DNA of 64,000 nt from Roseateles_B sp041913905 (GCA_041913905.1 JAYSEK010000004.1:102342-166341), one strand, 5' to 3'. Positions 18,928 to 27,365 are shown, counted from the first letter of the stretch. Translations and numbers: made by a program. The notes: generated by a model from the letters alone, not told the origin.

Positions 18928-18946
18928 CGGGAACTCTCTCTCACAC

Positions 18947-18961
18947 GGGGTCAGGTCTTGC
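18947..18961 (+). repeat. Dispersed motif GGGGTCAGGTCTTGC (dnaN-gyrB intergenic copy)
   Basis: This exact 15-mer recurs at 25541-25556 (opposite strand) and 53899-53913, and 14 of its bases recur at 26528-26541. Here it sits between dnaN and gyrB, 20 bp upstream of the gyrB start codon, where it could affect the gyrB leader. Confidence 0.7.
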
Positions 18962-18982
18962 GTGGCCCCTTTAAAGCACTGA

Positions 18983-19013
18983 AGCGGGCCGGGCCTTCTG
19001 GCCCTGGCCCGCT
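18983..19013. other. Hairpin between dnaN and gyrB
   Basis: AGCGGGCC-GGGCC-TTCT-GGCCC-T-GGCCCGCT forms a 13-bp stem with one bulged base, starting 22 bp after the dnaN stop. The minus-strand sequence after it has no U-tract, so it is more likely an mRNA-stabilising or attenuating hairpin than a full terminator. Confidence 0.6.
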
Positions 19014-19034
19014 GCTCTCATTTCTGGATCTCGA

Positions 19035-20159
19035 TCAGATTCGCATCGGCATCACGACGTATTTGAAGCCGCTCTGCTCGGGGATGGTGATCAGGGCGCT
19101 GGAGGCGCTGTCGTTCAGGTCGATGGAGACCATGTCCTGGCCCATGTTCTGCAGCGCGTCCATCAGGTAGGTCACGTTGAAGCCGGTTTCGATGAGGTCG
19201 CCGCCGTAGTCGATCTCGATCTCTTCCTTGGCCTCCTCCTGCTCGGCATTGCTGGAGGCGATGGACAGCAGGCCCGGCTCGAAGGACAGGCGCACGGCCT
19301 TGAACTTCTCGCTGGTCAGGATGGCGGCGCGCTGCAGCGAGGCCAGCAGGGGCGCGCGGCCCAGGGTCACGCGGAACTTGTGGTTCTTGGGGATGACGCG
19401 GTTGTAGTCGGGGAACTTGCCCTCGACCAGCTTGGTCACGAACTCCATGCCCGAGAAGCTGAACTTGGCCTGGTTGCCGGCGAAGCGCATCTCGATGGGC
19501 TGGTCATCGCTGCCGTCTTTGCCGCCGTCCTTCAAGAGGCGCATCAGCTCCAGCACGGTCTTGCGGGGCAGGATGACTTCCTGCTTGGGGATGTCCGTCT
19601 CCAGCTCGGCCTGCGCGAGGGCCAGACGGTGGCCGTCGGTCGCGACCAGGGTCAGGCTCTTGCCCTCGGCGACGAAGAGGATGCCGTTGAGGTAGTAGCG
19701 GATGTCATGCACCGCCATCGCGAAGTGCACCTGGTTGATCAGGTGCTTGAGCGTCTTCTGGGGCACGCTGAAGGCGGGGCCGAAGTCGGCGGCTTCCTGC
19801 ACGAGGGGGAAGTCGTCGGCCGGCAGGGTCTGCAGGGTGAAGCGGCTCTTGCCGCCCTGCAGGGTCATCTTGCTGGCGTTGCTGGAGAGGCTCACCGTCT
19901 GGTCCGAGGGCATGGAGCGCAGGATGTCGATCAGCTTGCGCGCACCCACGGTGCTGGAGAAGTTGCCCTCATCGCCGTCAAACTCGACGGTGGTGCGGAC
20001 CTGGATCTCGAGGTCGCTGGTGGTCAGCTCCACCTGCGAGCCCTGCTTGCGGATCAGCACATTGGCCAGGATGGGCAGGGTGTGGCGGCGCTCGACGATG
20101 CCGGACACGGCCTGCAGGGCACTCAGCACCTTGTCCTGGCTGGCTTTCAACACAATCAT
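19035..20159 (-). CDS. dnaN: DNA polymerase III beta sliding clamp
   Basis: A 374-residue beta clamp with the usual opening MIVLKASQDKVLSALQAVSGIVERRHTLPILANVL and three repeated clamp domains, ending in the hydrophobic-pocket sequence YVVMPMRI. It tethers DNA polymerase III to DNA as a ring dimer. The length matches the family (about 366). It lies 295 bp downstream of dnaA on the same strand. That interval (20160-20454) holds its GAGAGAGG ribosome-binding site and a GC-rich inverted repeat near 20408 but no gene. Confidence 0.99.
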   Translation of the reverse strand: MIVLKASQDKVLSALQAVSGIVERRHTLPILANVLIRKQGSQVELTTSDLEIQVRTTVEFDGDEGNFSSTVGARKLIDILRSMPSDQTVSLSSNASKMTLQGGKSRFTLQTLPADDFPLVQEAADFGPAFSVPQKTLKHLINQVHFAMAVHDIRYYLNGILFVAEGKSLTLVATDGHRLALAQAELETDIPKQEVILPRKTVLELMRLLKDGGKDGSDDQPIEMRFAGNQAKFSFSGMEFVTKLVEGKFPDYNRVIPKNHKFRVTLGRAPLLASLQRAAILTSEKFKAVRLSFEPGLLSIASSNAEQEEAKEEIEIDYGGDLIETGFNVTYLMDALQNMGQDMVSIDLNDSASSALITIPEQSGFKYVVMPMRI

Positions 20160-20454
20160 GTGAACCTCTCTCCACTTGTTCGGGGCGACCCGCGCCCGCC
20201 TTCCCCGCCGCCTGGCGCCCTGGGGCCAGACATAGCAAGACGCGCGCGCGTGAGACAGCGCGCATTGTCACCCAGGAATGGGGCATTTCCCGAAGGGTGG
20301 AAACCATGCCTTTGATCTGTTGCAGGACCGACCCGCACGGAGGCCGGGTCCGGCTCTGCCGGACACAAACGGACTGCGTTCGCGCCTGCAAAAGGGCCAG
20401 GCCTCCGCGCCTGGCGCGGCCAGCCAGGCCGCGAAGCGCGCAGGCGGCGGGCCG

Positions 20455-21939
20455 TCAGCCCTTGAGCGTCTGCTCCAGGACGTGCAGCTGCTGATTCAGC
20501 TCGGTGTTCTTCTGCCGCTCGCCACCGATCTTGCGCACGGCGTGCAGCACCGTCGTGTGGTCGCGCCCGCCGAAGAGCTCGCCGATCTCGGGCAGGCTCT
20601 TCTGAGTCAGCTCCTTGGCCAGGTACATGGCGATCTGGCGCGGCCGGGCGATGCTGGCCGGGCGCTTCTTGCTGTACATGTCGGCAACCTTGATCTTGTA
20701 GAAGTCGGCCACCGTCTTTTGGATGTTCTCGACCGAGATCTGGCGGTTCTGGATGGAGAGCAGATCCTTGAGCGCCTCGCGCGCCAGCTGGATGTTGATT
20801 TCCTTGTGGCTGAAGCGGCTGTAGGCCAGCACCTTGCGCAGCGCGCCTTCGAGCTCGCGCACATTGGCGCGCACGTTCTTGGCGATGAAGAAGGCCACGT
20901 CCTCGGGCATGGGCGCGCCCTCGGCTTCGGCCTTCTTGATCAGGATGGCCACCCGCATCTCCAGCTCGGGCGGCTCGATGGCCACCGTCAGGCCGGCGTC
21001 GAAGCGGCTGGTCAGGCGCTCGTCGATGTCCACCAGGCCCTTCGGGTAGGTGTCCGAGGTCATGATGATGTGCGCGCGCTTGGCCAGCAGGGCTTCGAAG
21101 GCGTTGAAGAACTCCTCCTGCGTGCGGTCCTTGCCGGCGAAGAACTGCACGTCATCGATGAGCAGCAGATCCAGCGAGTGGTACTTGGCCTTGAGCTCGT
21201 CAAAGGTCTTGCGCTGGTAGTTCTTCACCACGTCCGAGATGAACTGCTCGGCGTGCAGGTAGAGCACGCGGGCATCGGGCTTGTCGCGCAGCAGGGCATT
21301 GCCCACGGCGTGGATCAGGTGGGTCTTGCCCAGGCCAACGCCCCCATAGATGAACAGCGGGTTGTACATCTGCCCGGGCGCGCCGGCCACATGCAGCGCC
21401 GCGGTGCGGGCCATCTGGTTGGCGCGACCGGGGACCAGCGTGTCAAAGGTGAGCGCCGGATTGATGCGATGCCGCGTGCTGGCCGGCGCGGGCGTCACGC
21501 CAGGCGCGGCGGCGGCAGGCTGCGCCGCAGCCGCCGGCTGCACGCTGGCCAAGCCATTCACCGCCGGCTGTTCGACGGCCGGCCGGTTCACCGGCACGGG
21601 CCGCAGGCCGTTGTGCAGCACCTGGCCCACGGCCACCGGCTGGTTGGCCGGCAGCGCCGCGGCCGCACGCGGCATGGCCTCGCGCGGCGCCACGGCCAGC
21701 TCCAGCCGCGCCGGACGACCGGCGATCTCGGACAGGATGGATTCGATGCGCCCCGCGTACTGGTTGCGGATCCAGTCCAGCTTGAAACGGTTGGGGACGC
21801 GCAGGGACACGGTCACGCCGTGCTCGCCGCCATCAGCCACATCGGCCGGCGGCAGGGGGCGGATCCAGGTATTGAATTGTTGTTCGGGCAGCTCGGCGGC
21901 CAGACGTTCACAGCCGCGTTGCCAGAGATCTGCGCTCAT
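20455..21939 (-). CDS. dnaA: Chromosomal replication initiator DnaA
   Basis: A 494-residue DnaA. Domain I (1-90) starts LWQRGCERLAAELPEQQFNTWIRPL. A low-complexity Ala/Pro/Val linker (about 90-155) is longer than in E. coli. The AAA+ domain has Walker A GGVGLGKTH (about 200) and Walker B LLLIDDVQFFAGK. Domain IV carries the DnaA signature FGGRDHTTVLHAVRKI that reads DnaA boxes. It opens the origin by ATP-dependent oligomerisation. A TTTTCCACA box on the minus strand abuts the start codon (21940-21948), suggesting self-repression. Confidence 0.99.
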   Translation of the reverse strand: MSADLWQRGCERLAAELPEQQFNTWIRPLPPADVADGGEHGVTVSLRVPNRFKLDWIRNQYAGRIESILSEIAGRPARLELAVAPREAMPRAAAALPANQPVAVGQVLHNGLRPVPVNRPAVEQPAVNGLASVQPAAAAQPAAAAPGVTPAPASTRHRINPALTFDTLVPGRANQMARTAALHVAGAPGQMYNPLFIYGGVGLGKTHLIHAVGNALLRDKPDARVLYLHAEQFISDVVKNYQRKTFDELKAKYHSLDLLLIDDVQFFAGKDRTQEEFFNAFEALLAKRAHIIMTSDTYPKGLVDIDERLTSRFDAGLTVAIEPPELEMRVAILIKKAEAEGAPMPEDVAFFIAKNVRANVRELEGALRKVLAYSRFSHKEINIQLAREALKDLLSIQNRQISVENIQKTVADFYKIKVADMYSKKRPASIARPRQIAMYLAKELTQKSLPEIGELFGGRDHTTVLHAVRKIGGERQKNTELNQQLHVLEQTLKG

Positions 21940-21999
21940 TGTGGAAAACTTCTTCTTGAGCGGCCGGATTGTACGGATCCGCGACCGCGAAAATGGAGG

Positions 22000-22008
22000 T
22001 TATCCACA
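22000..22008 (+). promoter_or_regulatory. Perfect DnaA box
   Basis: TTATCCACA matches the R-box consensus exactly and lies 61 bp from the dnaA start codon, adjacent to the T-rich stretch at 22011-22017. Confidence 0.85.
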
Positions 22009-22398
22009 GATTTTTTTACGCGGTCAATCCCGGACCACCCCGAGCAGGGCCAAGTCGGGAAAGTTGACCAGCGCTCAGAAGTTTGGTGTAATCGCGGGCT
22101 TTTCCGGACGCCGGATGTATTTGCTTGGGCGCGTGGCTTTCCCAACTTTTGGAGGCCAAACCCCTGGCGGTAGGTCCACCGCGCCAACAAAGGGCTTTGC
22201 CCCGGGAAATTCGCACTGGCCGGCTCTGCGGAGGCGCACCAGGACGAGGCTCCCGAGCAAGGTCTTGATGTGGGCGCACGCAGCAGCGGCGCCCCGGCGC
22301 GGCGCACATCAGCGGTGCGGTAAGCGGCTACCTTTTTGGTAGCGCCGGCTTGCAGTTCCGAGATGCTCCCGCATCTTTGATTGGCCCATCAGCTATCG

Positions 22399-22418
22399 CG
22401 TCCACAGACGTCCACAGA
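22399..22418 (+). repeat. Tandem CGTCCACAGA pair upstream of rpmH
   Basis: Two exact head-to-tail copies of a 10-mer, spaced one helical turn, each containing the TCCACA half of a DnaA box. They end 11 bp before the rpmH ATG and could let DnaA influence the ribosomal-protein/RNase P operon. Binding is inferred. Confidence 0.5.
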
Positions 22419-22429
22419 GGTTTTCCAAC

Positions 22430-22564
22430 ATGAAACGCACCTACCAAGGCTCCAAGACCCGCCGCGCCCGTACCCACGGCTTCCTCGTTCGCATGAAGAC
22501 CCGCGGTGGCCGCGCCGTCATCCGCGCCCGTCGCGCCAAGGGCCGCAAGCGCCTGGCCGTCTAA
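22430..22564 (+). CDS. rpmH: 50S ribosomal protein L34
   Basis: Forty-four residues with the complete L34 sequence pattern: MKRTYQGSKTRRARTHGFL, then MKTRGGRAVIRARRAKGRKRL. It is a basic protein of the large ribosomal subunit. The AGAGG ribosome-binding site overlaps the second CGTCCACAGA repeat. It is the first gene of the rightward rpmH-rnpA-yidD-yidC run, with rnpA starting 18 bp later. Confidence 0.99.
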   Translation: MKRTYQGSKTRRARTHGFLVRMKTRGGRAVIRARRAKGRKRLAV

Positions 22565-22582
22565 GCGAGCCGAATCAAGACC

Positions 22583-23110
22583 ATGATCGGCCGCATCGAA
22601 CGATCGGCCGACTTTGAGCGCGTGCTGGGCCAGCCCAGCCGCGCCCGCAGCAAGCACTTTGCTGTGCACCACCTCATGGCCGCTCCCAGCCTGCCCGGAC
22701 CCGGTTTTTCCACCGGGAAATCCGAGTTATCAACAGGCCACCCACCGCTTGCCCACACAGCTGTGGACGAAACACCGTCCGCCGAGGGTGGGAAGCCGGC
22801 AGACACCGTCGCCCACGCGGCGCCCGGTGGACATTGGCTGGGCTGCGTCGTGCCCAAGCGGCACGCACGCCGCGCCGTGACCCGATCCCTGATCAAACGC
22901 CAGATCCGCGCCGTCTTCGCCGAGGCCGCGGGCTCGCTGCCGCCCGGGCTCTGGGTGGTGCGCCTGCGCCTGCCTGTGGACCGCAAGCAGTTCCCCAGTG
23001 CCGCGTCCGAGCCGCTCAAGGCCCTGATGCGCGCCGAACTGCTGCAGCTTCGCGCCAAGCTGGCCCGCCATGCCGACGCGGCCGGCGCGTCGACGGCTGC
23101 CCGGGCCTGA
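22583..23110 (+). CDS. rnpA: Ribonuclease P protein component
   Basis: The 175-residue protein that assists the RNase P RNA in trimming tRNA 5' leaders. The first strand and helix (RIERSADFERVLGQPSRARSKHFAVHHL) and the basic helix (VVPKRHARRAVTRSLIKRQIRAVF) fit RnpA. Two oddities stand out. There is a roughly 45-residue Pro/Gly/Ser/Thr-rich insertion (about 34-80) between the first strand and GHWLGCVVPKR, and the usual RNR Asn is Ser (TRSLIKR). Length is 175 against about 120 in E. coli. The insertion's DNA contains a DnaA-box-like TTATCAACA (22727-22735) and a TGTGGACGA (22762-22770). Confidence 0.96.
   Translation: MIGRIERSADFERVLGQPSRARSKHFAVHHLMAAPSLPGPGFSTGKSELSTGHPPLAHTAVDETPSAEGGKPADTVAHAAPGGHWLGCVVPKRHARRAVTRSLIKRQIRAVFAEAAGSLPPGLWVVRLRLPVDRKQFPSAASEPLKALMRAELLQLRAKLARHADAAGASTAARA
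22727..22770. promoter_or_regulatory. DnaA-box-like sites inside rnpA
   Basis: TTATCAACA (one mismatch to TTATCCACA) at 22727-22735 and, inverted, TGTGGACGA (two mismatches) at 22762-22770, the latter overlapping the palindrome CACAGCTGTG (22756-22765). All lie in the stretch coding for the rnpA insertion, about 300-340 bp right of the intergenic origin. Confidence 0.45.
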
Positions 23111-23131
23111 GCCCGCCACCCCCTGCCTGCC

Positions 23132-23443
23132 ATGACGGCCCGCCGCAGCCCCCTCCAATGGCTCCTGATGGGGCTGATCCGCGCCTACCAGCTGCTGATC
23201 AGCTCCTGGCTCCAGGCCGGCTGCCGCTACGAGCCCAGCTGCTCCGCCTATGGCATGGAGGCCGTGCGCCGGCATGGCGGCGTGGCCGGCAGCTACCTCG
23301 CCGCGGCGAGAATCCTGCGCTGCAACCCGTTCTGTCTGGGCGGACATGATCCCGTGCCTGACAATCCGCCCCGTCTGTTCTCGCGCCTCGGGCTCGGGGG
23401 CAGCAGGACACCCTCCTCTTCCAATCCTGAAGCTTCTCCATGA
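23132..23443 (+). CDS. yidD: Membrane protein insertion efficiency factor YidD
   Basis: 103 residues with the YidD core LIRAYQLLISSWLQAGCRYEPSCSAY and RILRCNPFCLGGHDPVP, including the conserved cysteines of the PSCS and CNPF motifs. YidD is a small amphipathic protein at the inner membrane that assists YidC-dependent insertion. Here the Ser/Pro tail (GGSRTPSSSNPEASP) is about 20 residues beyond the conserved part. It overlaps yidC by ATGA and lies 21 bp after rnpA, as in most proteobacteria. Confidence 0.97.
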   Translation: MTARRSPLQWLLMGLIRAYQLLISSWLQAGCRYEPSCSAYGMEAVRRHGGVAGSYLAAARILRCNPFCLGGHDPVPDNPPRLFSRLGLGGSRTPSSSNPEASP

Positions 23444-25164
23444 CTGATATACGCCGCACCGTGTTGTGGGTGGTATTCACCATGTCGCTCGTCCTGTTGT
23501 GGGACGGCTGGCAGAAATACAACGGGCACCCCTCGATGTTCAGCCCCGCGCCGGCCAAACCCGTCGCCAGCGCGGCACCCGCGGCCAGCGGCCCGGCCTC
23601 CGGCGCCCTGCCGACGGCCACGTCTGCCAGTGCCGGCGGCAGCACGGTCGCTGCGGCACCCGGCGCTGCGGCCTCGGCCGCCCAGCCGGCCAGCGAAAAG
23701 TTCGAGGTCACGACCGACGTGGTCAAGGCCACCTTCGACACGCGCGGCGGCAGCCTGGTCCGCGTCGAGCTGCTCCAGCACCTGACCACCGAGACCCACG
23801 GCCTGATGGACCCGCTGCTGCGTGCCGTTGGCCTCAAGGCGCCGTCCGGCTTCAAGCCCGAGCCCGTGGTGCTGTTCGACGCCAGCAGCTACCGGCCCGA
23901 GTCCGGCCTGATCGGCACGCCCGGTGCACCCAACCACTTCACGCTGATGAACGTGGTCGGCGCCGAGCGCCAGCTCAAGGAAGGCGCGAGCTCGCTGACG
24001 GTGCGCTTCGAATCGCCCGAGCAGGGCGGCCTGAAGCTGGTCAAGACCTACACCTTCAAGCGCGGCGACTACGCCATTGACGTCAAGCACGAGGTGGTCA
24101 ACACCGGCGCCGCCCCGGTGAGCCCGCAGCTCTACGTGCAGCTGGTGCGCCCGCACGCGGTGGAGTCCTCGTCCGGCTACATGGCGCCCGCGTCCTTCAT
24201 CGGCCCGGCCATCTACACGGACAAGAGCAAGTTCCAGAAGTTCGAGTTCAAGGACCTGGACAAGGGCAAGACCGACTACGACAAGCATGCCGACGATGGC
24301 TGGGTCGCGATGGTGCAGCACTACTTCACGACCGCCTGGCTGCGCAACAGCGCCGGCCCGCGCGAGTTCTTCGTGAAGAAGACCGAATCCGGCGCCTACA
24401 GCGTGGGCCAGGTCTTCCCGCTGCCCACCGTCAACCCCGGCGCCTCGGTCGTAGCAGAGAACGTGCTGTACGCCGGTCCGCAGGAGGAGAACAAGCTGAC
24501 CGAACTCGCCCCGGGCCTGGAGCGCGTCAAGGACTACGGCATGTTCTACGTGATCGCCAAGCCGCTGTTCTGGCTGCTGGACAAGATCCACGGCCTGCTG
24601 GGCAACTGGGGCTGGTCCATCGTCGCCCTGGTCGTGCTGCTGAAGATCGCCTTCTTCGGCCTGAACGCCAGCGCCTACCGCTCCATGGCCAAGATGAAGG
24701 CCGTGGGCCCGCGCATCAACGAGCTGCGCGAGCGCTACAAGAACGACCCGCAGAAGCAGCAGCAGGAGATGATGCGCATCTACCGCGAGGAGAAGGTCAA
24801 CCCGCTGGGCTCCTGCCTGCCCATGCTGCTGCAGATGCCCTTCTTCATCGCGCTGTACTGGGTGCTGCAGAGCACCGTGGAGATGCGCAACGCGCCCTGG
24901 ATCGGATGGATCACCGACCTGTCCTCGGCCGACCCCTTCCTCATCCTGCCCATCCTGATGACGGCCTCCAGCCTGCTGCAGGTCTGGCTGAACCCGACCC
25001 CGGCCGACCCGACGCAGGCCAAGATGATGTGGATCATGCCGCTCGCGCTGAGCTTCATGTTCTTCTTCTTCCCGGCGGGCCTGGTGCTGTACTGGCTGGT
25101 GAACAACCTGCTGTCCATCGCGCAGCAGTGGATCATCAACAAGCAGATGGGCGTGCAGAACTGA
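23440..25164 (+). CDS. yidC: Membrane protein insertase YidC
   Basis: A 574-residue Gram-negative YidC. It has an N-terminal membrane helix (RTVLWVVFTMSLVLLWDGWQ), an Ala/Gly/Ser-rich linker (about 35-88), a large periplasmic beta-sandwich domain (about 90-360), then the conserved five-helix insertase core with IVALVVLLKIAFFGLNASAYRSMAKMK and the final FFFFPAGLVLYWLVNNLLSIAQQW. It inserts proteins into the inner membrane alone or with SecYEG. It is translationally coupled to yidD and ends in a strong terminator. Confidence 0.99.
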   Translation: MTDIRRTVLWVVFTMSLVLLWDGWQKYNGHPSMFSPAPAKPVASAAPAASGPASGALPTATSASAGGSTVAAAPGAAASAAQPASEKFEVTTDVVKATFDTRGGSLVRVELLQHLTTETHGLMDPLLRAVGLKAPSGFKPEPVVLFDASSYRPESGLIGTPGAPNHFTLMNVVGAERQLKEGASSLTVRFESPEQGGLKLVKTYTFKRGDYAIDVKHEVVNTGAAPVSPQLYVQLVRPHAVESSSGYMAPASFIGPAIYTDKSKFQKFEFKDLDKGKTDYDKHADDGWVAMVQHYFTTAWLRNSAGPREFFVKKTESGAYSVGQVFPLPTVNPGASVVAENVLYAGPQEENKLTELAPGLERVKDYGMFYVIAKPLFWLLDKIHGLLGNWGWSIVALVVLLKIAFFGLNASAYRSMAKMKAVGPRINELRERYKNDPQKQQQEMMRIYREEKVNPLGSCLPMLLQMPFFIALYWVLQSTVEMRNAPWIGWITDLSSADPFLILPILMTASSLLQVWLNPTPADPTQAKMMWIMPLALSFMFFFFPAGLVLYWLVNNLLSIAQQWIINKQMGVQN

Positions 25165-25199
25165 GCCCGGTCGCGAATTACCGCACGAAGCCCTCGATC

Positions 25200-25224
25200 G
25201 CCCCCGTGATCGGGGGCTTTTTTT
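25200..25224 (+). terminator. Rho-independent terminator of the rpmH-yidC operon
   Basis: GCCCCCG-TGAT-CGGGGGC followed by seven T residues, 36 bp after the yidC stop. It isolates mnmE, which starts 230 bp further on; I see no gene in that interval. Confidence 0.93.
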
Positions 25225-25454
25225 CATCCCGGCGCTCGCCTTAAATCGAGGCCATGCGGGGCAGTTTGATGCAGCAGGTCCACACAGCCGGGCTGCAGCA
25301 CAGGCCCGCCGTGCGGCTCACGAGAGCCAGCCCGGTCGCCTCCCCCGCGCCATCTTGCACGGCCTCCGGCATCCGCCCGGGGGCCGTTTTCATGGGCCCT
25401 GCCGGCAAGACCGCCGCGTCGCGAGCACAGGGCGCGGCGTAGGACAATGCGACC

Positions 25455-26861
25455 ATGCTGGCCCGCCACCTCGACCCCATCGCCGCCATCGCCACCGCCC
25501 CCGGCCGGGGCGCCGTGGGCATCGTGCGCGTCTCCTCCGCGCAAGACCTGACCCCCTTGATCGAGCAGATCTGCGGCCGCCCGCTTCGCCCGCGTGAAGC
25601 CCACTACCTGCCCCTGCGCGCCGCCAACGGCGACGCCATCGACCACGGCCTGGCCCTGCACTTCCCCGCCCCGCATTCGTACACGGGCGAGCATGTGCTG
25701 GAGCTGCAGGCGCATGGCGGGCCGGTGGTGCTGCAGCTGCTGCTGGCGCGCTGCCTGGAGGCGGGTGCCGCCGTGGACTCGCTCCGGTACCTGCGCCTCG
25801 CTGAGCCCGGCGAATTCACGCAACGGGCCTTCCTCAACGGCAAGCTGGACCTGGCGCAGGCCGAGGCGGTGTCCGACCTCATCGACGCCAGCACCGAGGC
25901 GGCAGCACGCAGCGCCAGCCGCGCGCTCGCCGGCGCGCTGTCCACCGAAGTGGGCGAGTTGCGCGACGGCCTGGTCAACCTGCGCATGCTGGTCGAGGCC
26001 ACGCTGGACTTCCCTGAAGAAGAGATCGACTTCCTGCAGCAGGCCGACGCGCTGGGCAAGCTGCGCCGCATCCAGGCCCGGCTGGAGAGCGTGCTGGACC
26101 GCACGCGCCAGGGCGCCTTGCTGCGCGAAGGCATCAAGGTGGTGCTGGCCGGCCAGCCCAACGTCGGCAAGAGCTCGCTGCTCAACGCCCTGGCCGGCGC
26201 CGAGCTGGCCATCGTGACGCCCATCCCCGGCACCACGCGCGACAAGGTCAGCCAGACCATACAGATCGAGGGCGTGCCCCTGCACATCACCGACACCGCC
26301 GGCCTGCGCGAGACCAGCGACGAGGTCGAGCGCATCGGGGTGGCCCGCAGCTGGGATGCCATTGCCGAGGCCGACGTGGTGCTCTTCCTGCACGACCTCA
26401 CCCGCATCGGCGAGGCCGACTACGAAGCCGGCGACGCCGAGATCCGCGAGCGCCTCGCCCAGGTCGACCCGACCCGACTGCTGCAGGTCTACAACAAGGC
26501 CGACACCGCCGCGGACGCCCGCAGCAGGCAAGACCTGACCCTGCCTGCGGGCGCGGTGCAGCTCTCCGCCAAGACCGGTGCCGGCCTGGCCGAACTGCGC
26601 CGCGAGCTGCTGGCGCATGCCGGCTGGCATGCGGTGCCCGAGGGCCTGTTCATCGCCCGCGAACGCCATGTCCAGGCCTTGCGCCGCACGGCCGAGCACC
26701 TTGCGCTTGCGCTGGCGCAGGTGGAGATCGACCCACCGGCATTGGACCTGATGGCCGAGGAGCTGCGCCTGGCCCACGACGCCTTGGGCGAGATCACCGG
26801 TGCGTTCTCGGCGGACGACTTGCTTGGGGAGATCTTCAGCAGGTTTTGCATTGGGAAGTAA
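25455..26861 (+). CDS. mnmE: tRNA modification GTPase MnmE
   Basis: A 468-residue MnmE (TrmE). The N-terminal tetrahydrofolate-binding domain starts DPIAAIATAPGRGAVGIVRVS. A helical domain follows, into which a Ras-like G domain is inserted: GQPNVGKSSLLN (about 233-244), GTTRD, DTAGLRE, and NKAD. It ends in the essential FCIGK motif. With MnmG it makes the cmnm5U34 modification of tRNA wobble bases. The coding sequence contains two copies of the dispersed GGGTCAGGTCTTGC motif on the opposite strand (25541-25556 and 26528-26541), each read as -QDLT- in poorly conserved loops. Confidence 0.99.
   Translation: MLARHLDPIAAIATAPGRGAVGIVRVSSAQDLTPLIEQICGRPLRPREAHYLPLRAANGDAIDHGLALHFPAPHSYTGEHVLELQAHGGPVVLQLLLARCLEAGAAVDSLRYLRLAEPGEFTQRAFLNGKLDLAQAEAVSDLIDASTEAAARSASRALAGALSTEVGELRDGLVNLRMLVEATLDFPEEEIDFLQQADALGKLRRIQARLESVLDRTRQGALLREGIKVVLAGQPNVGKSSLLNALAGAELAIVTPIPGTTRDKVSQTIQIEGVPLHITDTAGLRETSDEVERIGVARSWDAIAEADVVLFLHDLTRIGEADYEAGDAEIRERLAQVDPTRLLQVYNKADTAADARSRQDLTLPAGAVQLSAKTGAGLAELRRELLAHAGWHAVPEGLFIARERHVQALRRTAEHLALALAQVEIDPPALDLMAEELRLAHDALGEITGAFSADDLLGEIFSRFCIGK
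25541..25556 (-). repeat. Dispersed motif GGGGTCAGGTCTTGC (copy 1 in mnmE)
   Basis: On the minus strand this reads GGGGGTCAGGTCTTGC, inside mnmE codons for AQDLTPL. It matches the intergenic copy at 18947 over 15 bases. Confidence 0.7.
26528..26541 (-). repeat. Dispersed motif GGGTCAGGTCTTGC (copy 2 in mnmE)
   Basis: A second minus-strand copy within the same gene, in codons for RQDLTL between the G domain and the last helical section. Fourteen bases match. Confidence 0.7.
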
Positions 26862-26892
26862 CCCCGCCCCCCACCGAATACGACGCCCCGCC

Positions 26893-27345
26893 CTACACGC
26901 CCGGCGGCCAGTGGTGCGTCTCCGCCTGGCAGCGGCAGCACCAGGCGTACAGCGCGTCGTAGACGACCAGGCCGTGGCGCAGCATCTCGTGGTCGTCTTC
27001 GAACAGGGCCGACAAACCCAGCGAGACCGCATACAGGCCGGCCGACTGCGGCGTGAGGTCCAGCCGCGAGGTGTCGGCCCCGCGCACGATGGCGGCCAGT
27101 TGCTGCAGGGCCGGATCCTGCAGCGCGTATTTGCCCAGGAAGGCATCGAAGCTGCACAGCTCGCCGACATGGCTCATTTCGACGCCCGGGATGTCGTAAG
27201 GCGTGGCGCCCAGCGCTTCGGCCTGCGCCAGCACCTGGCTGGCAGGCACATAGAGGAACTCCGCCGCCGGGTCGATGAAGCGCGAGATCAGCCAAGGGCA
27301 GGCGATGCGGTCGATCTTGGGTCGCTCGCGGGTGATCCACTTCAT
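26893..27345 (-). CDS. Short ChrB-like protein (ChrB C-terminal domain only)
   Basis: A 150-residue protein equal to the C-terminal domain of ChrB: it starts RPKIDRIACPWLISRFIDPAAEFLYVP, continues GVEMSHVGELCSFDAFLGKY and ends in a Cys/His-containing tail (WCCRCQAETHH). Larger chromate regulators carry this domain after an N-terminal DNA-binding part, which is absent here. It is the last gene of the chromate operon, 20 bp after chrA, and may be a chromate-sensing or accessory subunit. It converges on mnmE with 31 bp between the stops. The ATG at 27345 has a GGAGG ribosome-binding site. Confidence 0.83.
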   Translation of the reverse strand: MKWITRERPKIDRIACPWLISRFIDPAAEFLYVPASQVLAQAEALGATPYDIPGVEMSHVGELCSFDAFLGKYALQDPALQQLAAIVRGADTSRLDLTPQSAGLYAVSLGLSALFEDDHEMLRHGLVVYDALYAWCCRCQAETHHWPPGV

Positions 27346-27365
27346 GGCAGCCTCCTTGCAGGTGC

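Larger units (their letters stand above)
21940..22429. other. oriC: Putative chromosomal origin (oriC) between dnaA and rpmH
   Basis: This 490-bp gene-free interval separates divergent dnaA and rpmH, the usual oriC position in betaproteobacteria. It has one perfect DnaA box TTATCCACA (22000-22008) followed at once by an A/T tract (GATTTTTTTA) that could be an unwinding element. A one-mismatch box (rc TTTTCCACA, 21940-21948) abuts dnaA, and a tandem pair of CGTCCACAGA (22399-22418) precedes rpmH. A GCTACC-TTTTT-GGTAGC hairpin lies at 22327-22343. Only one perfect box is present, so the origin may extend into rnpA, where further box-like sites occur. Confidence 0.78.

Noticed and set aside
22009..22309. 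Open frames antisense or parallel in the oriC gap
   Set aside because: Their translations have no family features and they overlap origin signals.
25225..25454. Possible leftward ORF between yidC and mnmE
   Set aside because: It overlaps the mnmE start, is Cys/Ala-rich without any motif and has no ribosome-binding site.
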